Positions 46,020-56,345 of a DNA stretch of 64,000 bases are shown here, piece by piece. Below the pieces are notes generated by a model. It searched no databases. It was not told where the DNA came from and saw only the letters and a list, made by a program, of their open reading frames with translations. A program made the position numbers and the translations under genes. How positions within the stretch are numbered: position 1 is the stretch's first letter; each line of letters opens with the position of its first letter. The DNA comes from Aquila chrysaetos chrysaetos. Lineage: Eukaryota > Chordata > Aves > Accipitriformes > Accipitridae. The stretch is from the NCBI RefSeq assembly GCF_900496995.4, contig NC_044018.1, positions 27,930,858-27,994,857 on the forward strand, written 5' to 3'.

Positions 46020-47091
46020 AGGTTTGGGGGGCTGTCAGTCTCCTCTCCTGAGGTGATGCTGCCTCTGATTGGTCACCTAGGCTGTCACTCTGCCCTGGTT
46101 TGACGCCTGCCCTTCCCTGAGGGCTGCCTCTGAGCAGCCCCAGGTGGTCAGGCTGCCCAGGTGCAGTTCACCTGAGGTGATGCTCTCCCCGACTGGCCCA
46201 CTGGGCTGCCACTCTGACCTGGTCTGGGGCTCGCACGGCCCATCCCTGAGGTGATGCTGCCTCTGACTGGCTGCCTGGGGTGGTCACCCTCCCGCCACCA
46301 ACAGTGCCCGCCCTGCCCTGAGGGGACGTTTCATCTGGCTGGCTGCCTGGGATTTCCCCCTTGCTCCTCCCATCAAATGATGGGTCAGACAGTTTATCAA
46401 TCTTCCGTGTGCTGCTCTCCCACCAGGCGTGATTGGTGGAGCCAGCATGCCCCGCCCCCACACGCTGCCCAGCTTTTTCGACTCTTGCCCCCTTTCCTGC
46501 AGGCCTCAAAGCCTGATTGGTTGCCTACGTATCAATCACGTGCCTTGCCTTGCCCCCACCTCCTCAAATGCGATTGCCTGTCCCGGGTCCCCTGACTCCC
46601 CACAGGCTACCAGGCGGATGTTGCCAGGCGACAAGCTCCGCCTTTAGGGTTTAGACCCTCAACTTGAAACCGTGGGCCCTAAAAAAAAGGCTATGGGTCA
46701 TAAAAGACAGGTTTGGACCCTAAAAATGAGGATTTCGGCCCTAAAAAGGGGGCGTTGGGCACTCAAAAGAATGGGCTAGGTGCTAAAAAGGAAGCTTTGG
46801 ACCCTGAAAAGGAGGGGAACCTCTTGCTTCCTCTGTGACCCCCAGAAAGGAAGCTTTGGTCGTGAATATAGGGCTTTGGGCACTCCAATGGAGGCTTCCA
46901 GCTGTAAGAGAGGGCTTTGGACCCTCAAAATGAGAGGAGGGGTCCTGTGTAATCAAAATAACCAAAACGTCTCGTGATTGTTCCAAGCCAGACTAGTCAA
47001 AAGGACTCAACGAGACGATGAACGCAACTGCACATTCACAGGAGATGGCATTAGGTGACACAAATTTTGTGTGCTGGGGGTGGGCGGGCTC

Positions 47092-47862
47092 TGAAATGTG
47101 TTCATCTGATTCGTGTCAATATAAACAATGCTAGGGCCGCATAATAAAATGTGACCCTCACTGTAACCATTTTGTCGGTCCTCGTATAACCGCAGGCCAG
47201 GAGGAAACAGATGATATGTATATAGTTCTTTTTTGCCAGCCCCAAACCGGTTTTGTTGTTAACTGCGCAGTGTTAAACAAGAGATCCTAGGGGAGAACTG
47301 AGGCATTTATCATAGTATTAAGCGAGGTTACGAACGGGGTGATCTTTAGTATGTATGAATAGAGGGTGTATTGAAGTGGCAGTGTGTGAGCAATTTGTTA
47401 TATGCACTTGTTGGGGGGGGGAGGTGTCCGTTGCGGCCTTGCTTGGCTTTTGATGGCCACAGCTGGTGCTGTGCAGGGTGTCGCCTGTTGCACAGGATGT
47501 CTGCTGTCATGCCCGAGCAGTGAGGAGCTTGGTCGGAGATACATTGTACAGAAGACCCCTCAGCCAATGAGGAGAGTTCGAGAAGTTTCTAGGAGAACTG
47601 AAGACCCCTCAGCCAATGAGGAGAGTTCGAGAAGTCTCTAGGAGAGCTACTGCACCTGCACAACCAGGAGGTGGAGAGTCTTTTGGAAGGACACGATGTA
47701 ACTGATGTTAGACTATAAAAGAAGCTGGGTTGTTTTTCACAGTGTGCGTCTTGGTAGAGCAGAGACTCCCGACGCACCCAGCGCTGTTTGCTTGCGTTTA
47801 TTCATTTACTAAATTGTAAACTTTGATTGGAATCCTGTTTGGGACTAAACTCATTTATCACA
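47092..47862 (+). repeat. Full LTR of the composite unit (right arm)
   Basis: Mirror of 16149-16870 but 771 bp long, because a 46-bp stretch (GAAGACCCCTCAGCCAATGA onward) is tandemly duplicated at about 47552-47643. The TATAAAA box is at 47714-47720. GTTTG (47863-47867) follows, the complement of the left-arm duplication. No partner LTR is present on the other side. Confidence 0.9.
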
Positions 47863-47867
47863 GTTTG

Positions 47868-48512
47868 GGTTGGAAGGGACCCTAAAGATCATCTCCATGG
47901 GCAGGGACACCTTCCAGCAGACCAGGTTGCTCCAAGCCCCATCCAGCCTGGCCCTCAACACTGCCAGGGATGGTGCAGCCACGGCCTCTCTGGGTGACCT
48001 GTTTAGGGCCTCACCGCGCTCACAGCAAAGAGCTTCTTCCTCATATCTAATCTCAATCTACCCTCCTTCAGTTTAAAGCCATTACCCCTTGTCCTGTCGC
48101 TACATACCCTTGTAAAAAGTCCCCCTCCAGCTTCCCTGTAGGCCCCCTTAGGTACTGGGGGGCTGCTATAAGGTCTCCCCGGAGCCTTCTCTCCTCCAGG
48201 CCGAACAACCCCAACCTTCTCGGCCTCTCCTACGAGGACAGCTCGTTCCAGCTCCCCGATCATCTTTGTGGCCCTCCTCCGGACTCGCTCCAACAAGTCC
48301 ATGTCCTTCTTATGGTGGGTGCCCCAGAGCTGGTCGCAGTACTGCAGGTGGGGTCTCACCAGAGTGGAGTACGGGGAGAGAATCACCTCCCTCAACCAGC
48401 TGGTCACGCTGCTTTGGATGCAGCCCAGGATACAGCTGGCTTTCTGGGATGCAAACGCACATTGCCTGGTCACGTTGGGCTTCTCGTCAACCAACTTCAA
48501 GTCCTTCTCCTT
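47868..48512 (-). mobile_element. CR1 LINE, 3' part (right arm)
   Basis: Mirror of 15504-16148, with CR1 pol C-terminal motifs such as EVILSPYSTLVRPHLQYC. The upstream half of the same element lies 6.5 kb away at 55040-55770. About five bases are lost between the halves compared with the unbroken left copy. Confidence 0.92.
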
Positions 48513-48523
48513 GTCTCGCACAG

Positions 48524-48658
48524 GCAGAAACTGCATCCCTATGCTGGCTAATGGCATAGCTCAAAAGCTGATGGCTCTGCTAGACAGCCATGTGGAGGAT
48601 GGAAAGGTACGTGTGCAGCACGCTGCACTGGGTGCTCTCAGAAACCTGGCGATTGCCG
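48524..48658 (+). pseudogene. RAP1GDS1: RAP1GDS1-like single exon (armadillo repeat)
   Basis: A segment between CTCGCACAG and GTAAGC reads NCIPMLANGIAQKLMALL then DSHVEDGKVRVQHAALGAL and RNLAIA. This closely matches the armadillo repeat of RAP1GDS1 (SmgGDS), a guanine-nucleotide exchange and chaperone-like partner of small GTPases. Both splice sites look usable and the frame is open. No other exon of that gene was seen, and the upstream border is only about 12 bp from the broken CR1, so it is a stranded fragment. Confidence 0.8.
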
Positions 48659-50570
48659 GTAAGCCTCGCTTTGCATTGCTCGTTACCCGACGGTGAAATT
48701 CTGTTCTCCCACGGTACCCCGCCGGGGGATGGGGGGGGAGAACTGACTGACGGTCCTAGAGACGGGTCAGACGGCTGCTTTCCAGCCAGGCCCATCATCA
48801 CTTTTATGTCTTTAGCACAGCAGTTCTGACAAGCGGTTTTAAATGCGTCACAGGCCTACTGACCATCCTTTCCCCCTTTTGAGCCCACAGTATTATCCCC
48901 CACCAAGGAAAGGGCAGCTTTGTAACAGGCAGGGAGCGGAGGCGGCCTCGGATATGGTTTCTCAACCTCTTCTGTCCACAGCACTCGGTTTTTTTTGTTT
49001 GATTGTTTGGTTTCCTTGGGGATCTCTCCTCTCTCTCAGCTGAGGGTCCCCCCACCAGAGAGCAGCGCCCACTTTGTTGAACCATAACTGCATCTTACTG
49101 TAACTTCCCGAGGCTTTGACAATTCCCAAATTAGAGCTGGAGGTAGGCTGTTAGAATAGCCAGCTTACTGCAATTAGTTACTGTTTGTAGGCAATGAGCT
49201 GAATGCGAATTTTGTCATTTTTAGTAGCTTAACTTGTATGAGCTTTGATTACCCAAGCACAAAAGGCAAGAGCACTGCACATAAAACCAAAGCAAGTCTG
49301 TGATACTTGTGTATGCTTTCTCGTACCAAGCCAAAAAAAAGCCTTTCACCCATTTAACCTTATTTTACTATCTTCAGTTTTGGCAAACAATAACTTTCGA
49401 AAAATGATCATGCATACCTAACTAAACCCATGCGGCTTTAGTGGTATGCCATGGGCTTACCTCTCTCAGGTGAGTAATTCTATTCACTTCCATCAGGCAG
49501 CGAGCTCCCCTGCAGCCTGAGCTCAAGGATTGTCTTGCCAGAGACCTACATAAGACTACTACAGAGACTGACTCAGGCTCCAGCAGCGGGGACACGTTTA
49601 CATGGAAGGTGGCAAACGTTATCACCACTGCCCCCCAGGCCTCCCCCCCTCCCCCAGGATGCCATCCTTCATGGCCCACAGCGCTGTGGCCGCCTGTCCC
49701 ATCCCCAGCTGGAGCTGGCCCTGTGGCGGTTGCACCCCATCTCACGGGGCATTGAGCAATCTCGTAGCCGGTGGCCCTGTCCCCACTGACCCACCGCCAC
49801 CCCGCCGGCACAGCCCTGGCTGCTCCCTGCCAGCTTCTCCCGCCGCTCGCAGGTTTCGCTGCTGAGGGGAAAGGCCCTGTCGGATAGTGGCTCGACGACC
49901 CGGCTGCCACATCCCGAATGCGATCTGCCGCTGCACACAGCTGCTCGAGGGACCAGAGCCGAGCCTGTGGGTCACTGCCTGCCTGCCGCGTTGCCCCGCC
50001 TCCTTCCTCCTGGTGTCCCTTCGCATGGCAGCAGCTGCTGCTCTCTGAGCAAGCGAGAGACCCCATTCCTCTTGGGAGCCTGCAAGCATGCTGCCTGCCT
50101 GGGCTAGAGCAGAGGGCTAGTCTTTATTCTTCCCCTTCCTGGGCTCTTGTTTCCCCCCTGGGGCTGGATGCTGGATCCTGGTGGGCGCTGGACGCCGGAG
50201 CCCATGTGGTGTGGCCATCCATGCACATGTGCACACCCGTGGTGCACGCACGCCTGTGTGAGCGTTCGGCTGGGACTACATGCGCAGCCTGGCTCCTGCT
50301 TGGTCCTGCGGTGGGGAAGCTGTTGGCAGCCGGCTGGTGAAGGAACCAGCAAACCCGGCAGGGGAGCATCGACAGGGTGGTGCCTGCGGTCCGCTCCACC
50401 GGTGGGCTAAGAGCCATGCTGAGAGTGATGCCCAGTTCCCCAGTGGAAGCGGCTGGGCCCCAGCTCAGCTCTTGGCGCCACAGCCCAGGGAGTTGATGGC
50501 CATGCCACAGTGGACAGCGATGGCTTGTGTCTCTGTGAGTCACCTTGGGCCTGTGACATCGGCGCCCCGG
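48659..50570. other. Unassigned DNA upstream of the membrane-anchored coiled-coil gene
   Basis: GC-rich from about 49480 onward. I recognise no exon. Long ORFs on both strands are compositional. Confidence 0.45.
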
Positions 50571-50572
50571 CG

Positions 50573-50581
50573 GGTATAAAA
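50573..50581 (+). promoter_or_regulatory. TATA box of the membrane-anchored coiled-coil gene
   Basis: GGTATAAAAGGGGC lies in a GC-rich context about 300-700 bp before the first exons of the downstream gene. Confidence 0.6.
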
Positions 50582-50924
50582 GGGGCTGCTCCCCAGAGGC
50601 GGGGGAAGCATTGGGGGAGAACCTCGGTTGCTGCTAGGCAGGAGTTTGGAGACGACTCGCCAACAACCTGTCCTGTGTCCACCGTGCAGCGGAAGGCCCC
50701 GACGGGGGAGAGGAGAGCGCGAGGGCAGAGTAGCTTCGTGGACCCCGCACGGGCGCCCGGCACAGCAGGGATGGGGGAGCTCCTTCCCTCCCCATCATTC
50801 CCTGGTGCCCGCAACACTCCTGCTATGGTGTCCGCAGCAGGGGGAAGATGGTGCCTGGGTGCAGCTCGTCTTCTGGGACTGCGTCGTGGCACGCTTGTTT
50901 TGGAAAAGAACAGCCAGAAGCTGC

Positions 50925-52743
50925 AGAGCAGCTGGAGAGGCAGGTGGCCCAGATGAAGGCAAGTTCACAGAACCATAGTCTGGCTGAGGTTGGAAGGGAC
51001 CTCTGGGGGATGATCTGGTCTCGTCCCATTGCCCCTGCTCAGGTGCGGTCACCTAGAGCCAGCTGCTCAGGACCATGTCCAGATGGGACTGTGTCCAGAG
51101 TTGGGCCTGGGGGTCCCTCTGTCTGCCTGCAGGGCTGGGAAAGAGAGGGGACGCGAGGGCAAAGGCAGTGCCCGAGGGCAGCCGTGAAGGGATAATGCGG
51201 AGGGGAGTGCCCTTGTGGAGTGTCCCGGTGCCTGATGGCTCCTCCTCCTCCCCCCCTCCTCTCTCGCAGGAGCACTTTCAAATGGCAAAGAGGGAGGCAA
51301 GCCGCAAGGCATGGAAGTGGCGCAGAAGTTACCCTTTCTCGGCGCATGGCTCCCTGCGACGTCGCCCGCTGGCTTCGCAGAGGGAGCAGTGGTCGGAGGT
51401 GGCAGAAGCTCTTCAGGAGCAGGCTCTGATCAATGAGGTACTGGGGACAGGAGGGACGGGGGGCTTAACACGTTTGTGGGGGAACCCCTCTCTTAGAAGA
51501 GGCATGGCACGGATCCTTAACCAGGGCCTTGCTTCTGCAGCTGCTCAGGAACAAGCTCCAGCACCTGCTGGAGAGACGGCAGGGTCTCCAAGAGCCAACA
51601 GCTTGTGAGTGCCAACGGGGGCCCTGACTGAAATCTGGGGCAGGGGGGTCGGGGGGGTTGCTGAGCAGCACTGGGCAGGCCTCTGCTGCTCACAGACATC
51701 TTTCTGGCTCCTTCCAGCCTGCTCTGGGAGAGCCTTTGACTTTGCGTAAGCGGCTCAAAAACAACACTTGAGCGTCTCGGGACTTCCTGGAAGCAGCTCT
51801 TGGCAGCTCCCAGGCTCTCCCTCCGTGCCCTCCGGGCCTGGGGTGCGGGGTGGGTCTGTGCGGTGCCGGGATGCCGGGGCTGGCTGGTGCCAGCCCCAGC
51901 AGAGGCTGGGCAGCACCCTGGCTCTCTGCTGGCCACCCAGGGGTTCACCGTGCTGGCCAAGGTCTCTTCTCACAGCCCAAACCCCGTGGTGTCCGTAGCA
52001 GGGGGAAGACGGCGCAGGCAGACATGGCAGGCGAGAGCCTGCTGCAGGAGCTGGTGGCTGCGCGGCTGGTAGGACAGACAACCCCACTGTGGGCCTTGGG
52101 GAGGGAAGGGTCTGCACTGTGCCCAGGGGACATGGGGGCACTCACTGATCTCAGCAGGGACGAGGGAGGGGGTCTGAGCCCCCAGACCTCAGCTGCCTCA
52201 CGCACCCCAACGCATGTCCCTGTGTGCCTTGGCTTGTAGGAGGAGCAGCTGGCGTCAAGGAGGCATAAGGTCACTTCTTGGCTGCGGTGAGTTGCTCTGG
52301 GGGCTCGGGGTGACGGGGCTCTTCCCTACGCAGCGGGATGCCCGTGCCAGTGGTCCAAGGGCATTGGGCAGCTTTGGACTTGTCAGGGATCAAGTACTTC
52401 AGGATTTCTTTTCTTCCTTGCTTGGGCAGCGCATAGCAGGGGATTTTGGGGGCCCACTGGGGAGATGTACAGCAGAGCCTCACCCCAGTCCCAAGCAGGA
52501 TGTGTTGTGCCCAGCACGGTGCAAGGTCCCACGGTGGCATTCAAAGAGGGTGGTTGTCGAGAGCTGGAGACAAATTTACCCCCTGCTCGGCCTAACCTTT
52601 CTCCTGTCCCGCAGGAGATTTCTTCTGTTCCTCGCCTTCCTGCAGATCGCCATCCTCATCTTGGTCCTCCTGAAGAGGGACATCCTCAGTGGAGTGCTGA
52701 CAGACGCCTTTGGGAGCTGCCCAGTGAGGTCCCAGTTCTCTTG
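50925..52743 (+). CDS. Multi-exon gene for a small coiled-coil protein with C-terminal membrane anchor
   Basis: The exons join in consistent phases. They are: a coil exon to 50956 (EQLERQVAQMK, with a GC donor GCAAGT), 51270-51437 (EHFQMAKREASRKAWKWRRS to LINE), 51541-51604 (LLRNKLQHLLERRQ), 51719-51747, about 51998-52069 (MAGESLLQELVAARL), 52240-52286 (EEQLASRRHKVTSWL), and 52615-52743 (FLLFLAFLQIAILILVLL, then a basic pair and a short tail ending at TGA). AATAAA follows at 52745. The product would be a charged, helical cytosolic protein with one hydrophobic segment near the C-terminus, a tail-anchored topology. I do not recognise the family. The start is uncertain; an ATG at 50770 opens a different frame. 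Confidence 0.7.
50965..51085 (-). mobile_element. CR1 LINE 3' fragment
   Basis: ACAGAACCATAGTCTGGCTG, then GGTTGGAAGGGACC and following bases, is the reverse complement of the CR1 3' end. It sits in the intron after the GC-type donor. Confidence 0.85.
51270..51437 (+). CDS. Coiled-coil exon of the membrane-anchored protein
   Basis: The acceptor is CTCTCGCAG and the donor is GTACTG. There are 56 codons, phase 0 at both ends, rich in Arg, Glu and Ala, ending ALQEQALINE. Confidence 0.72.
52615..52743 (+). CDS. Last exon: transmembrane anchor
   Basis: After CCCGCAG the phase carried from the previous exon gives RRFLLFLAFLQIAILILVLL, then KRDILSGVLTDAFG and a stop at 52741-52743. The hydrophobic run of about 18 residues with basic flanks fits a single membrane span. 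Confidence 0.75.
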
Positions 52744-52744
52744 A

Positions 52745-52750
52745 AATAAA
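52745..52750 (+). terminator. Polyadenylation signal
   Basis: AATAAA directly follows the TGA stop of the membrane-anchored protein gene. Confidence 0.75.
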
Positions 52751-52854
52751 ACTAGAAAGAGAACAAAGAAATCTGTGATTGTAGGACAAGCGCGTCACCT
52801 TGTCAACGTTACGTAAGAAAAACCACCATGTAAAGATGGCTTTGAAGCCATGTG

Positions 52855-53330
52855 CAAGGGACCTTGACTGACAAGAAGGGGAAGGGCCTTGCTGTTGGAA
52901 GGGGAGGCCGCTGTCGTCGGTGCCCTTAGGAGCCTCCTGGGCTGCTTATGTCCTGCTGTCGTCCCTCCAGCAGGTCTCTCCGAAATCCCCCATGAGGACC
53001 AGGGCCCACGAGAACATGAGGCTGCTCCTACCTGTTTGTTGAGGGCCTCACCCGCTTCTTCTCCCCGGTCAGGCAGCCTGTGGCAGGCACCCACTGCAAC
53101 GTCACCCTTCCCTGTCTGCTCTTTAGTCCTTACCCAGGAGCCCTCAGTCAGCTCTTCACCCATCCCCAGGCAGAGCTCCACGCTCTCCAGCTGCTCCCTC
53201 ACATAAAGGGCAACTCCCGTCCTCCTTGTGCTGGCCTGTCCCTCCAGAAGAGCCTGTGTCCCTCCAGTGCTCACCCCAGTCCTGGCCGCCATCCCCACAA
53301 GATCATGGCCCAGCAACTGCCCCCAGGGCT
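52855..53330 (-). mobile_element. CR1 LINE fragment, endonuclease region
   Basis: On the minus strand the frame reads GVALYVREQLESVELCLGMG and TKGQ-like, GDVAVGACHRLPD segments, matching the apurinic-type endonuclease domain at the 5' part of CR1 pol. The rest of that element is absent. Confidence 0.8.
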
Positions 53331-53884
53331 CAAACCCACCAGGGCCAGAGGTGGCCCCCACCCCAGGGAAGCCCCCGCGCTGGGGGGACAGGACTGGTGT
53401 GAGGGGATGCAGCCAGGGCTCCGTCCCCAGTGCCCACTCTGCATGCTGGGGGGTCCCTCTGCCCCCCCTCACCTCTGGCTTGAGGGGGTCGCAGCCCCAT
53501 GGCTGGATCTACTCAGGGTTAGTTTTGCACCAGGTTCTCCCTCACCAAGAACGAGGTTCCCCCCTTCCATCCCCCAGTCCCAGCAATAATCATCTCCACC
53601 AGCCTGTGGGGGGGCCATGCGCCCCTGCCCCAGGCCACCCCCACCCGCTCGGGGTCATCCCCATCCCACACACACACTACCTCCTGCCCCACGGCTGGCA
53701 ACGAGGAGACGTTCTCCCCGTGGGTCGCAGCTTTCTGACAGAGCAATTGGATTTAGTGCACCGAGGAGGCTGCGGGGGGGGGGGGGGGGGGGGGGTTATG
53801 CACCATGAAAAGACACATTTAAAACCCAGCAGCTGGGCCGCGCTCATGCCCCACAGCCTAGAGGACATGCTGACACGGATACAC
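53331..53884. other. GC-rich unassigned DNA with a poly(G) tract
   Basis: This lies between a CR1 fragment and the end of the minus-strand coiled-coil gene. It holds a run of more than 20 G at about 53774-53796. Confidence 0.6.
53774..53796 (+). repeat. Poly(G) tract
   Basis: An uninterrupted G-run, capable of forming G-quadruplexes and hard to sequence accurately. Confidence 0.9.
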
Positions 53885-54387
53885 TTTGAGCTGAGCTGTT
53901 TATTGGGGTAAATCGGGGGTGTACAGAGACACCACCACCCCCCGCCCCGAGGTGGGAATGGAGGGGTGGGGAGGACCCCTCCAGCCCCCATGCTGGGCAG
54001 GGGGGCAGAGCCAGGGTGTATACACGCAGGGGCTGGTACCTGCTTGGGGAGGGAGAGATTCCCAGAGGGTCGCAGGGCCCTGGCGGCGGCAGGGATGCCC
54101 GATGCGAGGGTGACTCCAGGGTGCTGGCACTTCTGCAGCTGCTTGACACGGGCATCTATGTCCACAAAGTTGTCCTCTACAACAGCCAGGTTTTCCTTCA
54201 TTGTCTGCTGGACCTGGGGGGGGGGGGCGAGTGGGGAAGGGGGTGAGCGGCGGGGGCAGGAAGGGGATCCCACTCCAGCCCAGTGGGTGTTGGTGGGACC
54301 CACCTCGGCCAGCAGCATGGTGTTGGCCTTGAGAGCACCCGCTATCTCCTGCTGCGTGGTGTCCAAGTGCATGAGGACCTGCCCAAA
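53885..54387 (-). CDS. 3' exons of an unrecognised coiled-coil gene
   Basis: One exon (54387-54304, acceptor CACACAG, donor GTGGGT) encodes [20 protein letters not shown] then ANTMLLAE. The next (54213 to about 54040, acceptor CCCCAG, possible donor GTACCA) continues in phase with [28 protein letters not shown] and a Pro/Ala/Leu-rich tail. AATAAA on the minus strand at about 53898-53903 suggests a gene end. The heptad-like pattern indicates a coiled coil. I do not recognise the family. All upstream exons are missing, because an ERV piece starts 14-15 bp before the first acceptor. Confidence 0.6.
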
Positions 54388-54401
54388 CTGTGTGCTGGGA
54401 G

Positions 54402-55039
54402 TTTTACCGAAATCCGGAATAAAACTCCTTAATACCATTGTGAAGTTAAGAAGCAGGCACTTCGTTTATTGCAGTCCTGGGGACACAGGGGATCGCTCCT
54501 CCAAAGGCATGTCCAACTTAATATCAAAAATCCATCAGTTTTTATAGACTTTTTCTGTCGGGTCATTGTTACATGAGCTCTTTACATAAAAATGCATAGT
54601 ATGCCCGTTCTTAAATGTAACCTTTATAATGATTGGTCCTTTGGTTATATAACCTTATCACTATTCTTGTTTAAAAACACTGATGGGTCAATTTCACTTC
54701 GCTCTACTGATTGGAGTCTTTGATACTCAAATCAAGATGGGAAGGGTAAGGGGGTTTCCAAGCAGCAAACTGGTGTCCCTGATGGTTTCCTTAGTTTCTT
54801 GAAACAAAACAGAAAAACCAGGAACTTCCTGGTGAGGTTTCTGTGGTTAGCTATTTCAAACAATATTAAGGTTCCTATAGTCACCACAGAACAGAGTTCC
54901 TAAAGCCTCTATGGCTACATTTCAAACTTGACAATCCTATACATTATGCTTCACAATTTTACTTCTTAATCAAACCTAACTCTAGTATGTGATTAAATCT
55001 TGATTTCTTTACCAGAATATTTGCAACACCATGTCCCCG
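54402..55039 (-). mobile_element. LTR family B with internal ERV sequence, abutting CR1
   Basis: It starts TTTACCGAAATCCGGAATAA, related to TGTTACCGAAAAGCTCGG in the copy at 40249. The internal part runs directly into the broken CR1 at 55040. Its outer edge lies 14-15 bp upstream of a splice acceptor of a minus-strand gene (54387). Confidence 0.78.
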
Positions 55040-55770
55040 TGATTGCTGCTCTCAATCCACTCATGGCCCAGCCTGTACCTCTGCTTGGGATTGCCCCGAG
55101 CCACGTGCAGGACCTTGCGCTTGGCCTCGTGAACGCCATGAGGTTCACACGGGCCCACCTCTCAAGCCTGTCAAGGTCGCTCTGGACGGCATCCCTTCCC
55201 TCCAGCGTGTCGACCGCACCACACAGCTTGGCGTTGTCGGCAAACTTGCTGAGGGTGCGCTCGATCCCACGGTCCATGTCGCCGACAAAGGTGTTAAACA
55301 GCCCCGGTCCCAAGACCGACCCCTGAGGAACACCACTCGTCACTGCTCTCCACTTGGACTTCGAGCCGTTGACTCTGCAACTCTTTGAGTGCGCCCATCC
55401 AGCCAATTCCTGATCCACCGCGTGGTCCATCTGTCAAATCCCTGTCTCTGCAATTTAGAGACAAGGGTGTTGTGCGGGACAGTGTCAAATGCTGTGCACA
55501 AGTCCAGGCAGGTGACATCAATTGCTCTTCCCTTAGCCACCAAGACTGTAACCCCGTCATAGAAGGCCACCACGTTTGTCAGGCACAATTTGCCCTTAGT
55601 GAAGCCGTGTTGGCTGTCTCCAGTCACCTCCTTATTTTCCACGTGCCTTAGCACAGCTTCCAGGAGGATCCGCTCCACGATCTTGCCAGGCACAGAGGTG
55701 AGACGGAGTGGCCTGTAGCTCCCCGGGTCTTCCTTTTTTCCCCTCTTTAAAAACAGGGGTTATGTTTCCC
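55040..55770 (-). mobile_element. CR1 LINE, reverse transcriptase part (right arm)
   Basis: Same CR1 copy as 14766-15495. It has a somewhat longer open frame here, including [16 protein letters not shown] and [13 protein letters not shown]. The catalytic box again reads FADN. It breaks off at 55040 against ERV sequence. Confidence 0.92.
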
Positions 55771-56211
55771 TGTTGTGAAACATTTTTAGCTAATGGTCAC
55801 AAGAGCATTCCAGACGCCTTTAGAAGGCCTTGAACAGAATAAACGGAAGACAAAAATAAGAAAGATACCAATTAGAAAAACACAGGTGCGCATTCCACGA
55901 TAAAGAGAACTTGGCACAAACAACCTCAACTCGGCAGTTTATCTTGACCAATTAGACTGAGACAAGTCTCGCATGTTTTAGTTAGTATAACCAATTATGT
56001 TTTATGTTTATGCGCGTGTACAGTGTTGATATAACCAATCATTAAGTGTAACTAGACGCGTGGACAGTGCGTGAATAATGTGTGCAACCAACAGTAAAAT
56101 AGCTAAGCGCATGTACAGATGTAACTAATGTATAAAATGATGTCTGATGCTCTAGTAAAGTGGACTTCACCTGATCACATTGGTCTGTGTGTGTTGTCCT
56201 GTGCCTCCGCA
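55771..56211 (+). mobile_element. Solo LTR at the provirus site of the right arm
   Basis: This single 441-bp LTR of the same family lies in the mirror CR1 at the same base, flanked by TTCCC on both sides (55766-55770 and 56212-56216), the complement of the left-arm GGGAA. It arose by LTR-LTR recombination, or the arms derive from different alleles. Confidence 0.95.
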
Positions 56212-56345
56212 TTTCCCCTTCTCCACTCGGTGGGAACTTCCCCCCACCGTCACAACTTCTCAAATACGATGGATGGTGGCTTAGCCACTTCACCCGCCAG
56301 TTCCTTCAGGACGCGCGGATGCATCTCATCGGGTCCCATGTATAT
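56212..56345 (-). mobile_element. CR1 LINE, 5' segment (right arm)
   Basis: Mirror of 8665-8794, on the other side of the solo LTR. Confidence 0.85.

Larger units (their letters stand above)
45425..48512 (-). repeat. Inverted repeat, inner part of right arm
   Basis: This is the partner of 15500-18532. The pairing stops at 45425, inside an F-box exon. On the left that exon is joined to LTR sequence, while on the right the exon continues for about another 137 bases. Confidence 0.92.

Noticed and set aside
49422-50340. Large ORFs on both strands upstream of the membrane-anchored protein gene
   Set aside because: GC-rich shadow frames on both strands, with no motif or consistent splice pattern.
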